NCBI RefSeq assembly: GCF_040760075.1
Contig: NZ_CP142884.1
Coordinates: 2,542,001 to 2,606,000, forward strand
DNA length: 64,000 nucleotides
From: Sphingobacterium sp. R2
GTDB taxonomy: Bacteria; Bacteroidota; Bacteroidia; Sphingobacteriales; Sphingobacteriaceae
Direction: 5' to 3'
Shown: piece after piece, positions 38,672 to 46,887 of the stretch
How positions within the stretch are numbered: the stretch's first letter is position 1
Layout of the letters: each line of letters opens with the position of its first letter
Translations under genes and position numbers: made by a program
The notes under the pieces: model-generated
What the model was told of the DNA's origin: nothing
Databases searched by the model: none
The model's input: only the letters and a program-made list of their open reading frames with translations

Positions 38672-38871
38672 AAACCATATATTTATATAGATAGAAGGCC
38701 ATTTCACAGATAAGATGAGATGGTCACTATTTAATTTGAACAATTCTTATTGGTATTAGCTAAATGCATTTTATGTTCTTTTATCCTTTTACTGTTATTC
38801 TGGAAGTTGCGCGGCCAGTGGGCAAAGATTAGCTCAATTATCCCTAATCTTGCGTCAAGGTCGATGTGGAT
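38672..38871. other. Intergenic stretch, no gene recognised
   Basis: AT-rich, with no coding character in any frame I could support. It leads directly into the repeat copy at 38872. Confidence 0.4.
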
Positions 38872-39065
38872 TATTACGTCAAAAGGGCCTGATTCTCATC
38901 AGACCCTTTCTGTTACCGTTTTTTTGCACAGTAATTTTTATTTTTCCTGTCGTTTCCTCTTTTTTGTTTCGTGATCCAATGTTTTTAAAACCTATTGGAT
39001 TTTCACGTACGACGCCAATTTTTATGTTGAACCTTCCATTTGAAAGGTAGCTTGTAGCCGTTTCC
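38872..39065 (+). repeat. Dispersed hairpin-rich intergenic repeat, copy 1
   Basis: Starts at ACGTCAAAAGGGCCTGATTC and closely matches the copies at 45017, 48724 and 51136. Internal stems: AAAGGGcCTGAT/ATCAGaCCCTTT and CCAAT/ATTGG. The terminator hairpin at the 5' edge of the other copies is degenerate here (GTCAAGGTCGATGTGGATT). Confidence 0.8.
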
Positions 39066-39153
39066 AAATAGTTTTTTTGAAGTAAATTATTTTTTGATAA
39101 ATTGAAAAAAAAATGAATACAGTATTATATCATCAAAAGCTTTTTTATATTAA

Positions 39154-39864
39154 ATGAATACGAGATATTTTTTAGTACTACTTTTTCTCACAGTATGCCA
39201 ATCGGCCTCGGCTCAATTTGCGAAAATCATTGACAAAGACGGCTATGTAAATTTGAGGAAGCGAGCTACAGTTAATAGTGCGGTCGTTTCAAAAATTGCT
39301 GCTGATGAAATTGTATATGCATTTGCTGATGAAAAGTTCGGCGACTGGGTAATTGTAGATTATACCGACAACCATAACAAGAGCATCACTGGGTATATAC
39401 ACCATTCAAGAATTAAATATATAGCATCCTATAAGCAAATCCCTAACATATTTTTTGATGAAGGCACAACAAAATTTGTGTCAAAAGATATATCCGTGCA
39501 AATAAATTCAGATCGTTTCGATTACGAGAAAAATAAAAGTGATTTTTCATCGACTCAATATGGTGAGCAGACCGTTTTAGACAAATTTAGGGGGCAGCAA
39601 GTCTGGGGAACAGATGGCGAGATCCCTACAAGCCATTACACCTCTATTCAAGCTACTATAAAGGGAAGATTTATTCAGATCCCAGAAAAGGAAATTGAAA
39701 GCCTATTTAATGTAAACAACGAGTTTGCTACATGCTACTATGATGACTCAAATGATATTTTATACATTACTGCTGTTAATGGCGATGGCGCTGGTGGGTA
39801 TGCAGTTTTATTTGAGATTAAAAAAGGTAAATATAAAGCACGCGTGGTAACCATGCCATTTTAG
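39154..39864 (+). CDS. Secreted bacterial SH3-domain protein
   Basis: 236 residues with a signal peptide (VCQSASAQ) and an SH3b domain at about residues 23-90 (KDGYVNLRKRATVNSAVVSKI, then GDWVIVDY and GYIHHSRIKYI). The C-terminal 140 residues are beta-rich with no recognised family. SH3b domains usually bind peptidoglycan or other wall polymers. Monocistronic. Confidence 0.75.
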   Translation: MNTRYFLVLLFLTVCQSASAQFAKIIDKDGYVNLRKRATVNSAVVSKIAADEIVYAFADEKFGDWVIVDYTDNHNKSITGYIHHSRIKYIASYKQIPNIFFDEGTTKFVSKDISVQINSDRFDYEKNKSDFSSTQYGEQTVLDKFRGQQVWGTDGEIPTSHYTSIQATIKGRFIQIPEKEIESLFNVNNEFATCYYDDSNDILYITAVNGDGAGGYAVLFEIKKGKYKARVVTMPF

Positions 39865-40017
39865 CAATTGCGATAACGGCAAATTTACGTTTTTTTACTG
39901 ACCGTCTTCTAAAGTTCATGGAGGCTGCGCGATATGAGCAGTGAATAGGATTTTGATTATACTGCTGTTATCTTTATTAAGTTGAAACAGAATTGTCCTG
40001 CCATTTTGAAAAATAAC

Positions 40018-40025
40018 TAACTTTG
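40018..40025 (+). promoter_or_regulatory. TAnnTTTG promoter element of the OmpR-type two-component operon
   Basis: TAACTTTG, 37 bp before the response-regulator start, matches the Bacteroidota -7 consensus exactly; a TTG lies 22 bp upstream. Confidence 0.5.
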
Positions 40026-40062
40026 TCCAATAGTATCGATAGATACATACAAGTATGCTAGA

Positions 40063-40752
40063 ATGGTGAAAATAATGGTCGTAGAAGACAATGAACGCGT
40101 TGCTTCGAGTGTGAAAAAAGGATTAACAAGTCAGGGCTACCTGGTCAATGTTTTTGGTGATGCGGAATCAGCGATCAAAGAAGCCAAATCTGTTGACTAT
40201 GATTTACTTCTCATAGACATCATGTTACCAAGAATGAATGGCATAGCGCTCAGTAAACAGATGCGTGCGGCTTACCCCAGAATTCCGATCATCATGCTCA
40301 CGGCATTGGGCAGTATCGATGAAAAAATATCTGGTTTTGACGCGGGAGCCGATGATTATATGGTGAAACCTTTTGAAATACGCGAACTTTTTGCACGTAT
40401 CGCCGTCTTGCTTAAGCGCCATCGTGAAATCAGTGAAGAAGAGATCCGAGGGCTGCTGACTTATGATCGTATCAGTATTGATCTGCGGAGTAAGCAGGTC
40501 CGCAGTCAGGGACAGCTTATCAAGCTGACTCCCAAAGAGTTTGATCTCCTCCACTTCTTTTTGAAGCATAAGGAAACCATGCTCAGTAAGGATGAGATAG
40601 CACGTAATGTCTGGAGCAAAAACTTTGATACTGGAACGAATTATATAGACGTATATATCAATTATTTACGTAAAAAAATAGACCGCGATTTTTCACCAAA
40701 ATTGATTCATACGAAATCCGGACATGGATTTGTTTTATCGAATAAAGAATGA
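40063..40752 (+). CDS. OmpR/PhoB-family response regulator
   Basis: 229 residues. Receiver domain with acidic pocket VVEDN, phospho-acceptor Asp52 in LLLIDIMLP, Thr in MLTALG and Lys in YMVKPFEIREL. The C-terminal winged helix contains LTPKEFDLLHFFLKHKETML and a wing with HTKSGHGFVLS. Its stop overlaps the kinase start (ATGA). A direct repeat with 11-bp spacing after the kinase gene (42137-42154) looks like its binding box. Confidence 0.95.
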   Translation: MVKIMVVEDNERVASSVKKGLTSQGYLVNVFGDAESAIKEAKSVDYDLLLIDIMLPRMNGIALSKQMRAAYPRIPIIMLTALGSIDEKISGFDAGADDYMVKPFEIRELFARIAVLLKRHREISEEEIRGLLTYDRISIDLRSKQVRSQGQLIKLTPKEFDLLHFFLKHKETMLSKDEIARNVWSKNFDTGTNYIDVYINYLRKKIDRDFSPKLIHTKSGHGFVLSNKE

Positions 40753-42128
40753 AGATTGTCAATAGAACCTCCTTGGTATTTACGTTCTCGTCGGCTATCA
40801 TCTTGTTTCTATTTGCGTATGCGGTTTATTTCTTTTCTGAACTAAATCGAAAGGAAGAATTTGTGGACCGGCTGCGCTATAAGATCATCTGGCGCGCAGA
40901 ATTTATTTTTGATGCTAAAGTACAGGAAAATCAGATCAGAAAAATTCACGAACAAAACAAGAAACTGATCAATGAAGCGCAGATAACGGTTTTCGATCAG
41001 CAGGATAAGGTGGTTTTTGCCGACATCGGTGAGCAAGCGTATCCAAATGTTAGATTAGAATCGATCAAAAGGTCTAATTTTTTAACTTGGGAACAAGGTA
41101 AAGAATTGTATATGGGCTTGAACTATAAATTTGAGGGCAAGCCATTTTTCTTAATCGGACATGCGTATGATGTCACAGGCTTTGCGCATATGGAACGGCT
41201 AAAAAATATTTTGATAACGATCTATATTGTTGCCCTGTTTTTCATTTTTTTCTCCTCATTCCTATTTGCACGCTATATTCTGAAGCCAATCAATTACATT
41301 ATACATCAGATAAAGGATGTATCCGAACATAACTTGAGCACACGTGTCAGCTATAGTAATGCGAAAGACGAACTCTCAGAACTTATCGAAACATTCAACA
41401 ATACGTTCAATCGGTTGGAAAAATCTTTCAATAACCAGCGCCATTTTGTCGCCATTATTTCCCACGAGTTTAGAACACCTTTGGCTGCTATGATCGCCGA
41501 CCTGGAATTGGCGCAGCAACTGAATACCAATGTGGATGAGTATTTTACCTCTATTGATAGGGCATTGCTCGATGCGAAAGAGGCTACGGTACTTTCGACA
41601 GCCTTGCTGGATTTTGCCCGGGCAAACTACGATAGTTCGCAGGTAAATTTTGAAGAAATCAGACTCGACGAAATACTGCTGGAAGCGAAAATAGTCGTCT
41701 TAGAGAAAAATAAAGACTATCGCGTGAGCATCTCTTTTGATGCAGATGCAGCAATCGACGAAGAAGAAATCTGGGTTTCTGCAAATGCCTACCTCTTGAA
41801 AGTGGCCTTTGCTAATCTGATCGAGAATGCCTGTAAATATAGTGCCAATCATTCTGCTCAGGTATTGCTCTCCAGAAATAATACCATAGCACAGGTACAG
41901 GTAAAAGATAATGGTATCGGAATAGACAGCAAGGATATCCCGCATATCTTTGATTTGTTTTACCGTGTGGCGGGTACGCCTTCAAAAGAGGGACATGGCA
42001 TCGGCCTCTCGATTGTTCAGCGGATTATTGAGATGCATCAGGGTACCGTAGCGGTTAATTCAACGCTCCATGTAGGGACCGTATTTATAGTCGAACTTAA
42101 ACTTGCCTATCCAAAGGAGCTTGAATAA
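40749..42128 (+). CDS. Sensor histidine kinase (HAMP, HisKA, HATPase)
   Basis: 459 residues: membrane helix at about 9-30, periplasmic sensor about 35-152, second helix about 154-176, HAMP, HisKA with ISHEFRTPLAA (His239), N-box NLIENACKYS, G1 DNGIGIDSKDIPHIFDLFYR and G2 GHGIGLSIVQRI. The catalytic core is complete. It is encoded with the upstream OmpR-type regulator and probably responds to an envelope or small-molecule signal linked to the porin operon that follows. Confidence 0.95.
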   Translation: MKIVNRTSLVFTFSSAIILFLFAYAVYFFSELNRKEEFVDRLRYKIIWRAEFIFDAKVQENQIRKIHEQNKKLINEAQITVFDQQDKVVFADIGEQAYPNVRLESIKRSNFLTWEQGKELYMGLNYKFEGKPFFLIGHAYDVTGFAHMERLKNILITIYIVALFFIFFSSFLFARYILKPINYIIHQIKDVSEHNLSTRVSYSNAKDELSELIETFNNTFNRLEKSFNNQRHFVAIISHEFRTPLAAMIADLELAQQLNTNVDEYFTSIDRALLDAKEATVLSTALLDFARANYDSSQVNFEEIRLDEILLEAKIVVLEKNKDYRVSISFDADAAIDEEEIWVSANAYLLKVAFANLIENACKYSANHSAQVLLSRNNTIAQVQVKDNGIGIDSKDIPHIFDLFYRVAGTPSKEGHGIGLSIVQRIIEMHQGTVAVNSTLHVGTVFIVELKLAYPKELE

Positions 42129-42136
42129 GCTAGAAA

Positions 42137-42154
42137 TTCTAATGGTTTTCTAAT
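42137..42154 (+). promoter_or_regulatory. Direct repeat with 11-bp period, candidate OmpR-type regulator box
   Basis: TTCTAAT-N4-TTCTAAT is two identical heptamers with 11-bp spacing, the geometry of PhoB/OmpR-class boxes. It lies 22 bp upstream of the TAATTTTG element of the porin gene and directly after the kinase gene. Confidence 0.6.
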
Positions 42155-42174
42155 AATATCACCTCCATATTCAG

Positions 42175-42208
42175 CCTAATTTTGACTTATCAAAAAAACA
42201 AAATTAGG
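42175..42208 (+). promoter_or_regulatory. Porin promoter: TAATTTTG element inside a perfect 10-bp inverted repeat
   Basis: CCTAATTTTG (42175-42184) and CAAAATTAGG (42199-42208) are exact reverse complements 14 bp apart. The left arm contains the -7 element; the right arm ends 7 bp before the ATG. It may be an operator, or an mRNA hairpin in the leader. Confidence 0.55.
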
Positions 42209-42215
42209 TTGAATC

Positions 42216-43541
42216 ATGAATAGAAAACAGCTTACCTTGGCATTGTTCCTCAGTTTGGGACTCGGTAGCGCAGAGCTCACCGAGGCGCAAACCAATGATT
42301 TTGGAAATCCAAAACTTACTCATTTCTTAAATAAGGAGCATACACGTTATATCAGCTTCAGCGGGTACGCCGAGCTGTGGGCGAGATATAGTCAGCTCAA
42401 TCCGGGGAGTTTGGTAAACAATGAGTCTGTATCGAATGTATCTGATCTCTCTTTGCGGCGTATTAGGGCAAAGATGACTTACAAGCCTACTGAGAATTTA
42501 CTGTTTGTATTACAGATGGGGCCGACCAATGTAAACGTCAATAGCAAGACGAATACGTATATGGATCTATTGGATGCCTATGCCGAATATAGCTTTAACC
42601 CAAAACTTGCCATCGGTGGTGGTCGTTCCACTTGGCGCGGTCTTTCCCGATTTACAACAGGGCCACTCAATACACTGCTTTACGATTTGCCTTTGTATGC
42701 GACATCCAACACTGGAGCTACCGATATGGTCGTGCGTGAAATGAGCATTTATGCAAAAGGACAACTTGGCAAATTTGACTATAGGGTGGTGCTGGCAGAT
42801 CCATATTCCGCCGCCAGTGCTGATCCAAAATTAAATAAAGCCACCTTCAGCAAAAATGAAGCACGCAAAGATGTGTCAGGCTACTTCCGCTACGCTTTTC
42901 ACGATAAAGAGAGTAACGAAACGCCATTCAATTCGGGTACGTACCTCGGTAAAAAAGATGTGCTCAGCATAGGGGCTGGATTTGAGTATATGCACAATGC
43001 CCTTTGGCACCTGGATGAACAGCAGATGACCAAAAATGACGATATGCGCAATTTTGCGGCGGATATTATCTACGATGCGCCACTCGACAAAGAGAAAGGA
43101 ACTTCGATTAGTGCCTACGGTATGGCTATGCACAGCGATTATGGTCCCAACTATCTTCGCTTTGCAGGTACAAACAACCCTGCGACAGGTATCGATGCGG
43201 CCAATGCAAGCCTGAATGGTGCGGGAAATAGCTTGCCAAATGCTGGCACGGGAAATACATTTTACGCACAGGTCGGCGGTACACTCCCTTATTTCAATCC
43301 ATCCAAACATAATTTACAGCTGCAGCCAGCGGTTTCTGTACAAGTAGGGGAATACAAGGCATTGAAAGACAAAAGTCTAATTTATGACGCAGGTATTTCG
43401 CTACTGATGCACGGTAATAGCAGCCGGCTGACTTTTGATGCGCAAAATCGTCCGATCTATAATTTAAATGCTGCGGATCAAGCTGTGGTAACAGATCACA
43501 AGTGGGCATTTGTGCTTAAATATCGAATTGATTTTAATTAA
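42216..43541 (+). CDS. Outer-membrane porin-like beta-barrel protein
   Basis: 441 residues with a signal peptide (cleavage near ELTEAQ) and strand-rich sequence with phosphate-selective-porin style features (YISFSGYAELWARYSQL, LRRIRAKMTYKPTENLLFVLQ, AYAEYSFNPKLAIGGGR, WAFVLKYRIDF as the last strand). The substrate is not predictable. It is the first gene of a three-gene operon with a Dabb protein and a cupin, presumably induced by the upstream two-component system. Confidence 0.72.
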   Translation: MNRKQLTLALFLSLGLGSAELTEAQTNDFGNPKLTHFLNKEHTRYISFSGYAELWARYSQLNPGSLVNNESVSNVSDLSLRRIRAKMTYKPTENLLFVLQMGPTNVNVNSKTNTYMDLLDAYAEYSFNPKLAIGGGRSTWRGLSRFTTGPLNTLLYDLPLYATSNTGATDMVVREMSIYAKGQLGKFDYRVVLADPYSAASADPKLNKATFSKNEARKDVSGYFRYAFHDKESNETPFNSGTYLGKKDVLSIGAGFEYMHNALWHLDEQQMTKNDDMRNFAADIIYDAPLDKEKGTSISAYGMAMHSDYGPNYLRFAGTNNPATGIDAANASLNGAGNSLPNAGTGNTFYAQVGGTLPYFNPSKHNLQLQPAVSVQVGEYKALKDKSLIYDAGISLLMHGNSSRLTFDAQNRPIYNLNAADQAVVTDHKWAFVLKYRIDFN

Positions 43542-43552
43542 ATAGCAATAAC

Positions 43553-43963
43553 ATGAAAAGAAAAGATTTTATCCTTACACTAGGTACCGCCGGTGTCATG
43601 AGCTTTGCGGCAACCTCTTTGATAGCAAAAGAGAAAAAAGCGAAAACAAAAAAAGTGTATTTCCACTATTTGCTTTTTTGGCTAAAACCTGACTTGTCTG
43701 CTGAACAGGTAGAAGAGTTTAAACAGTTTTTTGAAGGTCTTAAAAAGCTTCCTTATGTCAAAAATGTACGTTATGGTAAGCCAGCTGCTTCTTCCCCAAG
43801 AGCGGTATTGGACAACTCGTTTACCTACAATGCATCCATGGAATTTGCGACATTGGAGGAACTAGAGGCTTATGGTAAACTACCGGGACACCTCGCCCTT
43901 GTCGCTAAATACAAACCCTATTTTGAACGGATGGTGGTGCACGATACGGTTTATGAATTCTAA
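43553..43963 (+). CDS. Exported Dabb (stress-responsive A/B barrel) domain protein
   Basis: 136 residues. The N-terminal MKRKDFILTLGTAGVMSFAATSL looks like a secretion signal of the kind found on Bacteroidota substrate-binding oxidoreductases (a Tat-like KRKDF start). The rest is a Dabb domain: VYFHYLLFWLKPDLSAEQ, VRYGKPA, YNASMEFATLEELEAYG. Dabb domains form dimeric ferredoxin-like folds. It is 11 bp after the porin. Function in this operon unknown. Confidence 0.8.
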   Translation: MKRKDFILTLGTAGVMSFAATSLIAKEKKAKTKKVYFHYLLFWLKPDLSAEQVEEFKQFFEGLKKLPYVKNVRYGKPAASSPRAVLDNSFTYNASMEFATLEELEAYGKLPGHLALVAKYKPYFERMVVHDTVYEF

Positions 43964-44001
43964 AATTAAAACAACAAAATAATAATTTCAACCATTACAA
44001 A

Positions 44002-44481
44002 ATGAAAATGATATCCAAATTAGCTATTGCTTGCGTATTGGCAGCATCAAGCTTAACCGCCGTGAAAGCACAAGAAGGCCGTGGAAAAATTAAAGAGGTC
44101 AAAGTGGAAGCCGAAGGTGAAATGCCTGCGGTACGGTTAATCAACAACCCGGATGGAACCTGCTCGTTTCAAAAAGGCTTTATTCCAACACTGAAACACG
44201 CCAATACGAGTACATTTTGGACGAGCAATAAGACAGAAGAATGGGAAAAAAATGCTCATCCAGCTCCAAGAAGACAATATGTGGTTACGCTGAAAGGTAA
44301 AATCAGATTTAAAGTCAGCGATGGCTCAACTTTTTTAATCAAACCCGGAACAATTCTTTTGGCTGAAGATTTGAAAGGTACTGGGCATAGCTGGCAAATG
44401 GTTCATTCAAAAAGCTGGGAAAGATTGTATATCCCTATCAATGAGGGGGCTGATGATCTTTTCGTAGCAAAAAATGACTAA
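44002..44481 (+). CDS. Secreted cupin-domain protein
   Basis: 159 residues with a signal peptide (SLTAVKAQ) and a single cupin fold at about residues 85-145: RRQYVVTLKGKIRFKVSDGSTFLIKPGTILLAEDLKGTGHSW. Only the second cupin motif has a clear His, so metal binding is doubtful. It is the last gene of the porin operon and is followed by a perfect hairpin. Confidence 0.75.
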   Translation: MKMISKLAIACVLAASSLTAVKAQEGRGKIKEVKVEAEGEMPAVRLINNPDGTCSFQKGFIPTLKHANTSTFWTSNKTEEWEKNAHPAPRRQYVVTLKGKIRFKVSDGSTFLIKPGTILLAEDLKGTGHSWQMVHSKSWERLYIPINEGADDLFVAKND

Positions 44482-44486
44482 CATTT

Positions 44487-44520
44487 ATGTTGTGCCGCAG
44501 TCTGACCTGTGGCACAACAT
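44487..44520 (+). terminator. Hairpin after the cupin gene
   Basis: ATGTTGTGCC and GGCACAACAT pair perfectly across a 14-nt loop six bases after the stop. No strong T-run follows, so it may act as a processing or stabilising 3' stem as much as a terminator. Confidence 0.55.
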
Positions 44521-44659
44521 TGGCAGTAATTTTCCTTTGTATTTATGAGGACTTATTTTGAAGAGATTCCAAAGGAATAAAGCTATATAGCCCAATTTCA
44601 GAAAACTTTTCTGCAAAGCGGAGATTAAAATAGTTTAGAAAAATTACTTATTATTGCCA

Positions 44660-44676
44660 TTGTATATAGTATACAA
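44660..44676. promoter_or_regulatory. Inverted repeat upstream of the 97-aa lipoprotein gene
   Basis: TTGTATA-TAG-TATACAA, a perfect 7-bp repeat 12 bp before the start codon; operator role inferred. Confidence 0.3.
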
Positions 44677-44688
44677 AGTAGTTTTACG

Positions 44689-44982
44689 ATGAAACTAAAA
44701 TCTCTCCTTGTTATTTTGGGCTTAAGCGTTTTTCTTTATTCTTGTAAAAACAAGAGTTTAATAAATTCCATTTGGAAAAATTGTGGAGATAATAGCGGGT
44801 TACAAGATATTCTTGTTTTTAACGATACGCATAATTTTGTGCGGAATGATACTGTCTATCTGAGGATGGCTATTGATTCCCCAATCGCTGTAATTAATCG
44901 GATTGATACCTATTATGGCGAAAGAAGATTATATCTAAAAAGGCTCTCTGATCAAAAAAACTATAGATTCTGTGAGCAGTAA
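44689..44982 (+). CDS. Small lipoprotein, unknown function
   Basis: 97 residues with a clear lipobox (FLYSCKNKS, Cys19). The mature part is about 78 residues, beta-rich, with three Cys (NCGDNSG, RFCEQ and the lipid Cys). No family recognised. A repeat copy follows 34 bp downstream. Confidence 0.65.
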   Translation: MKLKSLLVILGLSVFLYSCKNKSLINSIWKNCGDNSGLQDILVFNDTHNFVRNDTVYLRMAIDSPIAVINRIDTYYGERRLYLKRLSDQKNYRFCEQ

Positions 44983-45016
44983 TAAAAAATAGAGCAGCCT
45001 AATGGTCACTTTATTT

Positions 45017-45250
45017 TGTAAAGCTATATCGAGAGATGTGGCTTTTTTACGTCAAAAGGGCCTGATTCTCATCAGACCCTTTCTCTTAGCGTTTATTTGT
45101 ACAGTAATTTTTATGTTTCCTATCGTTTCCTCTTTTTTGTTTCGTCATCCAATGTTTTTAAAGACTATTGGATTTTCACTGTACGACGCCAATTTTTATG
45201 TTGGACCTTTCTTTCGAAAGGCTGCTTGTAGCCGCTTTGTATTGGAAGAA
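45017..45250 (+). repeat. Dispersed hairpin-rich intergenic repeat, copy 2
   Basis: The fullest copy. It starts with a terminator-like stem (AAGCTATATC...GATGTGGCTTTTTT, 45021-45047), then AAAGGGcCTGAT/ATCAGaCCCTTT (45054-45082), a T-rich segment and CCAAT/ATTGG, ending near GCTTTGTATTGGAAGAA. An 84-codon frame runs through it, but the pattern of differences between copies is not codon-like. Confidence 0.85.
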
Positions 45251-45410
45251 CAATAGCCAGCTTAAAATAGTTTTATTATTTTTAATAATTGTAGTTTTAA
45301 TTTAAGAAACTTATGCTGTTCGTGAAGTACAGGTGGGTCTAGTAAACATTCGCAGCATCCTTTGCTGTTCTCTTTTACGGATACCCGAAACGGCTGGTTT
45401 AACTTTACTG

Positions 45411-45782
45411 TTAAATGGGGCTTTCACTTACTAGAACTTTATGTTTTGCTCCCCATTTACTCAATTTTGCCCATATAGGAACCAGTTCTTTGGCAATTTC
45501 TGTCAACTCATAATCCACTCTTGGAGGTACTTCTGCATAAACGGTACGTTTTACCAAGCCATCCTTTTCCATTTCACGTAATTGGAGTGTAAGCATTCGT
45601 TCAGTAATTCCATTAATCTGATTGCGTAATTCGCTGAAACGCAATTTCCCATTTTCTAATTTGCAAAGAATAAGCAGTTTCCAACGACCACCAATTTTGC
45701 AAATGGCATAAGTCAGATCACAGCTTTCCATGATATAACTCTCATTCATCAAATTAGTCGAATTTTCTTTTCTTTTTCCCAT
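45411..45782 (-). CDS. HxlR-family winged-helix transcriptional regulator
   Basis: 123 residues with the HxlR signature: CDLTYAICKIGGRWKLLILC (Cys pair near residues 16 and 23), LRFSELRNQINGITERMLTLQLREMEKDGLV and PPRVDYELTEIAKEL. HxlR proteins often sense electrophiles or redox stress through Cys. It is divergent from the esterase/MFS pair and probably controls it through the inverted repeat at 45798-45824. Confidence 0.93.
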   Translation of the reverse strand: MGKRKENSTNLMNESYIMESCDLTYAICKIGGRWKLLILCKLENGKLRFSELRNQINGITERMLTLQLREMEKDGLVKRTVYAEVPPRVDYELTEIAKELVPIWAKLSKWGAKHKVLVSESPI

Positions 45783-45797
45783 TACTTACAAATTTGT

Positions 45798-45824
45798 TAG
45801 TACCATACAATTAGCTGTATACTA
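45798..45824. promoter_or_regulatory. Candidate HxlR operator
   Basis: Nested inverted repeat: TAGT...ACTA outside and ATACA-N6-TGTAT inside, between the divergent HxlR and esterase genes. A separate perfect palindrome ACAAATTTGT lies at 45788-45797. Confidence 0.5.
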
Positions 45825-45873
45825 TGCAAATTTATTGTTTCAAATTAATTTTGTTCCATCAAAATCAATAAAC

Positions 45874-46878
45874 ATGAGAAAAATTTTATTATCGATACTA
45901 ATTCTGGGAACTATTTCATGTAAGACCACTAGCACAATCAAAAAGGAAACGATTATGCAACTGACACCAAAAATTAAAGAAATCTTAAGTCATTTAGAAA
46001 AAATACAGGTATTTCAAGGCAAAAACCCTTTAGATATAAGCCGGAAAAGTTATGATGCGATGGCTCAACAATTAAGTGGACCGAAAGAAGCTGTTTTCAG
46101 CATTGAGGAATTTAATATCCCTTCAAAAAATCACCAAATTCCTGTGAGATTATACCGCCCTAAAGGCAAAACATCAAATTCTTCTGCCATTATCTACATT
46201 CATGGAGGATGGTTTATTTCTGGTGGTTATGAAACTCATGATGCAATCGCTCGAAAATTGAGTAATGAAACGGAAGCAATCCTCCTTTTTGTCGATTACC
46301 GTCTCGCACCTGAAAATCCTTTTCCTGCAGGACTAAACGATTGTAAAGATGCTACAGCATGGTTAATCAATAATGCAAAAAATCTTGGAATTGATGTTCA
46401 AAAAATCGGTGTCATTGGCGACAGTGCGGGCGGAGCGTTGGCAACAGCCTTATCTCTCGAATTAGGAAGTCAATTAAAATTTCAGGTTTTAATTTATCCT
46501 GCCTCTGATAACTCATTAAGTACAGCTTCCTGGATAAATTATAAAAATGGTCCAATCTTAACTAGAGCGTGGGGATTACAGGCCTGGAATTGGTATTTAA
46601 AATCCAAAGAAGACAAGACCAATCCTTTAGCTGTTCCAGTTTTAATCAAAGATTTCAAAGAAACTCCAGAAACTCTGGTCATTTTAGCGCAACATGATCC
46701 ATTAAGAGATGAGGGCGAGAAATTAGCCCAAAATATGAAAAATTCAGAAGTATCCGTTGAAAAAAGTTTATATAAAGACATGGTTCATGGCTTTATGCAT
46801 ATGGGAATTCTTTTGCCTGAAACACAATTAGCAACGAAAGAAATTGCTGAATTTATAACCAAAAGTTTAGAAAAATAA
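45874..46878 (+). CDS. HSL-family alpha/beta hydrolase (carboxylesterase) lipoprotein
   Basis: 334 residues from the ATG at 45874, preferred to an upstream in-frame codon at 45835 because it begins a clean lipoprotein signal (LGTISCKTT). Hormone-sensitive-lipase motifs: oxyanion IYIHGGWFISGG, nucleophile VIGDSAGGALA, an acid in AQHDPLRDEGE and the His in DMVHGFMHMG. It hydrolyses small esters; with the MFS gene 9 bp downstream it may form a detoxification unit. Confidence 0.9.
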   Translation: MRKILLSILILGTISCKTTSTIKKETIMQLTPKIKEILSHLEKIQVFQGKNPLDISRKSYDAMAQQLSGPKEAVFSIEEFNIPSKNHQIPVRLYRPKGKTSNSSAIIYIHGGWFISGGYETHDAIARKLSNETEAILLFVDYRLAPENPFPAGLNDCKDATAWLINNAKNLGIDVQKIGVIGDSAGGALATALSLELGSQLKFQVLIYPASDNSLSTASWINYKNGPILTRAWGLQAWNWYLKSKEDKTNPLAVPVLIKDFKETPETLVILAQHDPLRDEGEKLAQNMKNSEVSVEKSLYKDMVHGFMHMGILLPETQLATKEIAEFITKSLEK

Positions 46879-46887
46879 TATTTTAAG

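Noticed and set aside
45002-45256. 84-codon frame through repeat copy 2, also partly open in copies 1 and 3
   Set aside because: Differences between copies do not favour third codon positions, stems and T-runs dominate the sequence, and no copy has a good ribosome-binding site; treated as non-coding repeat.
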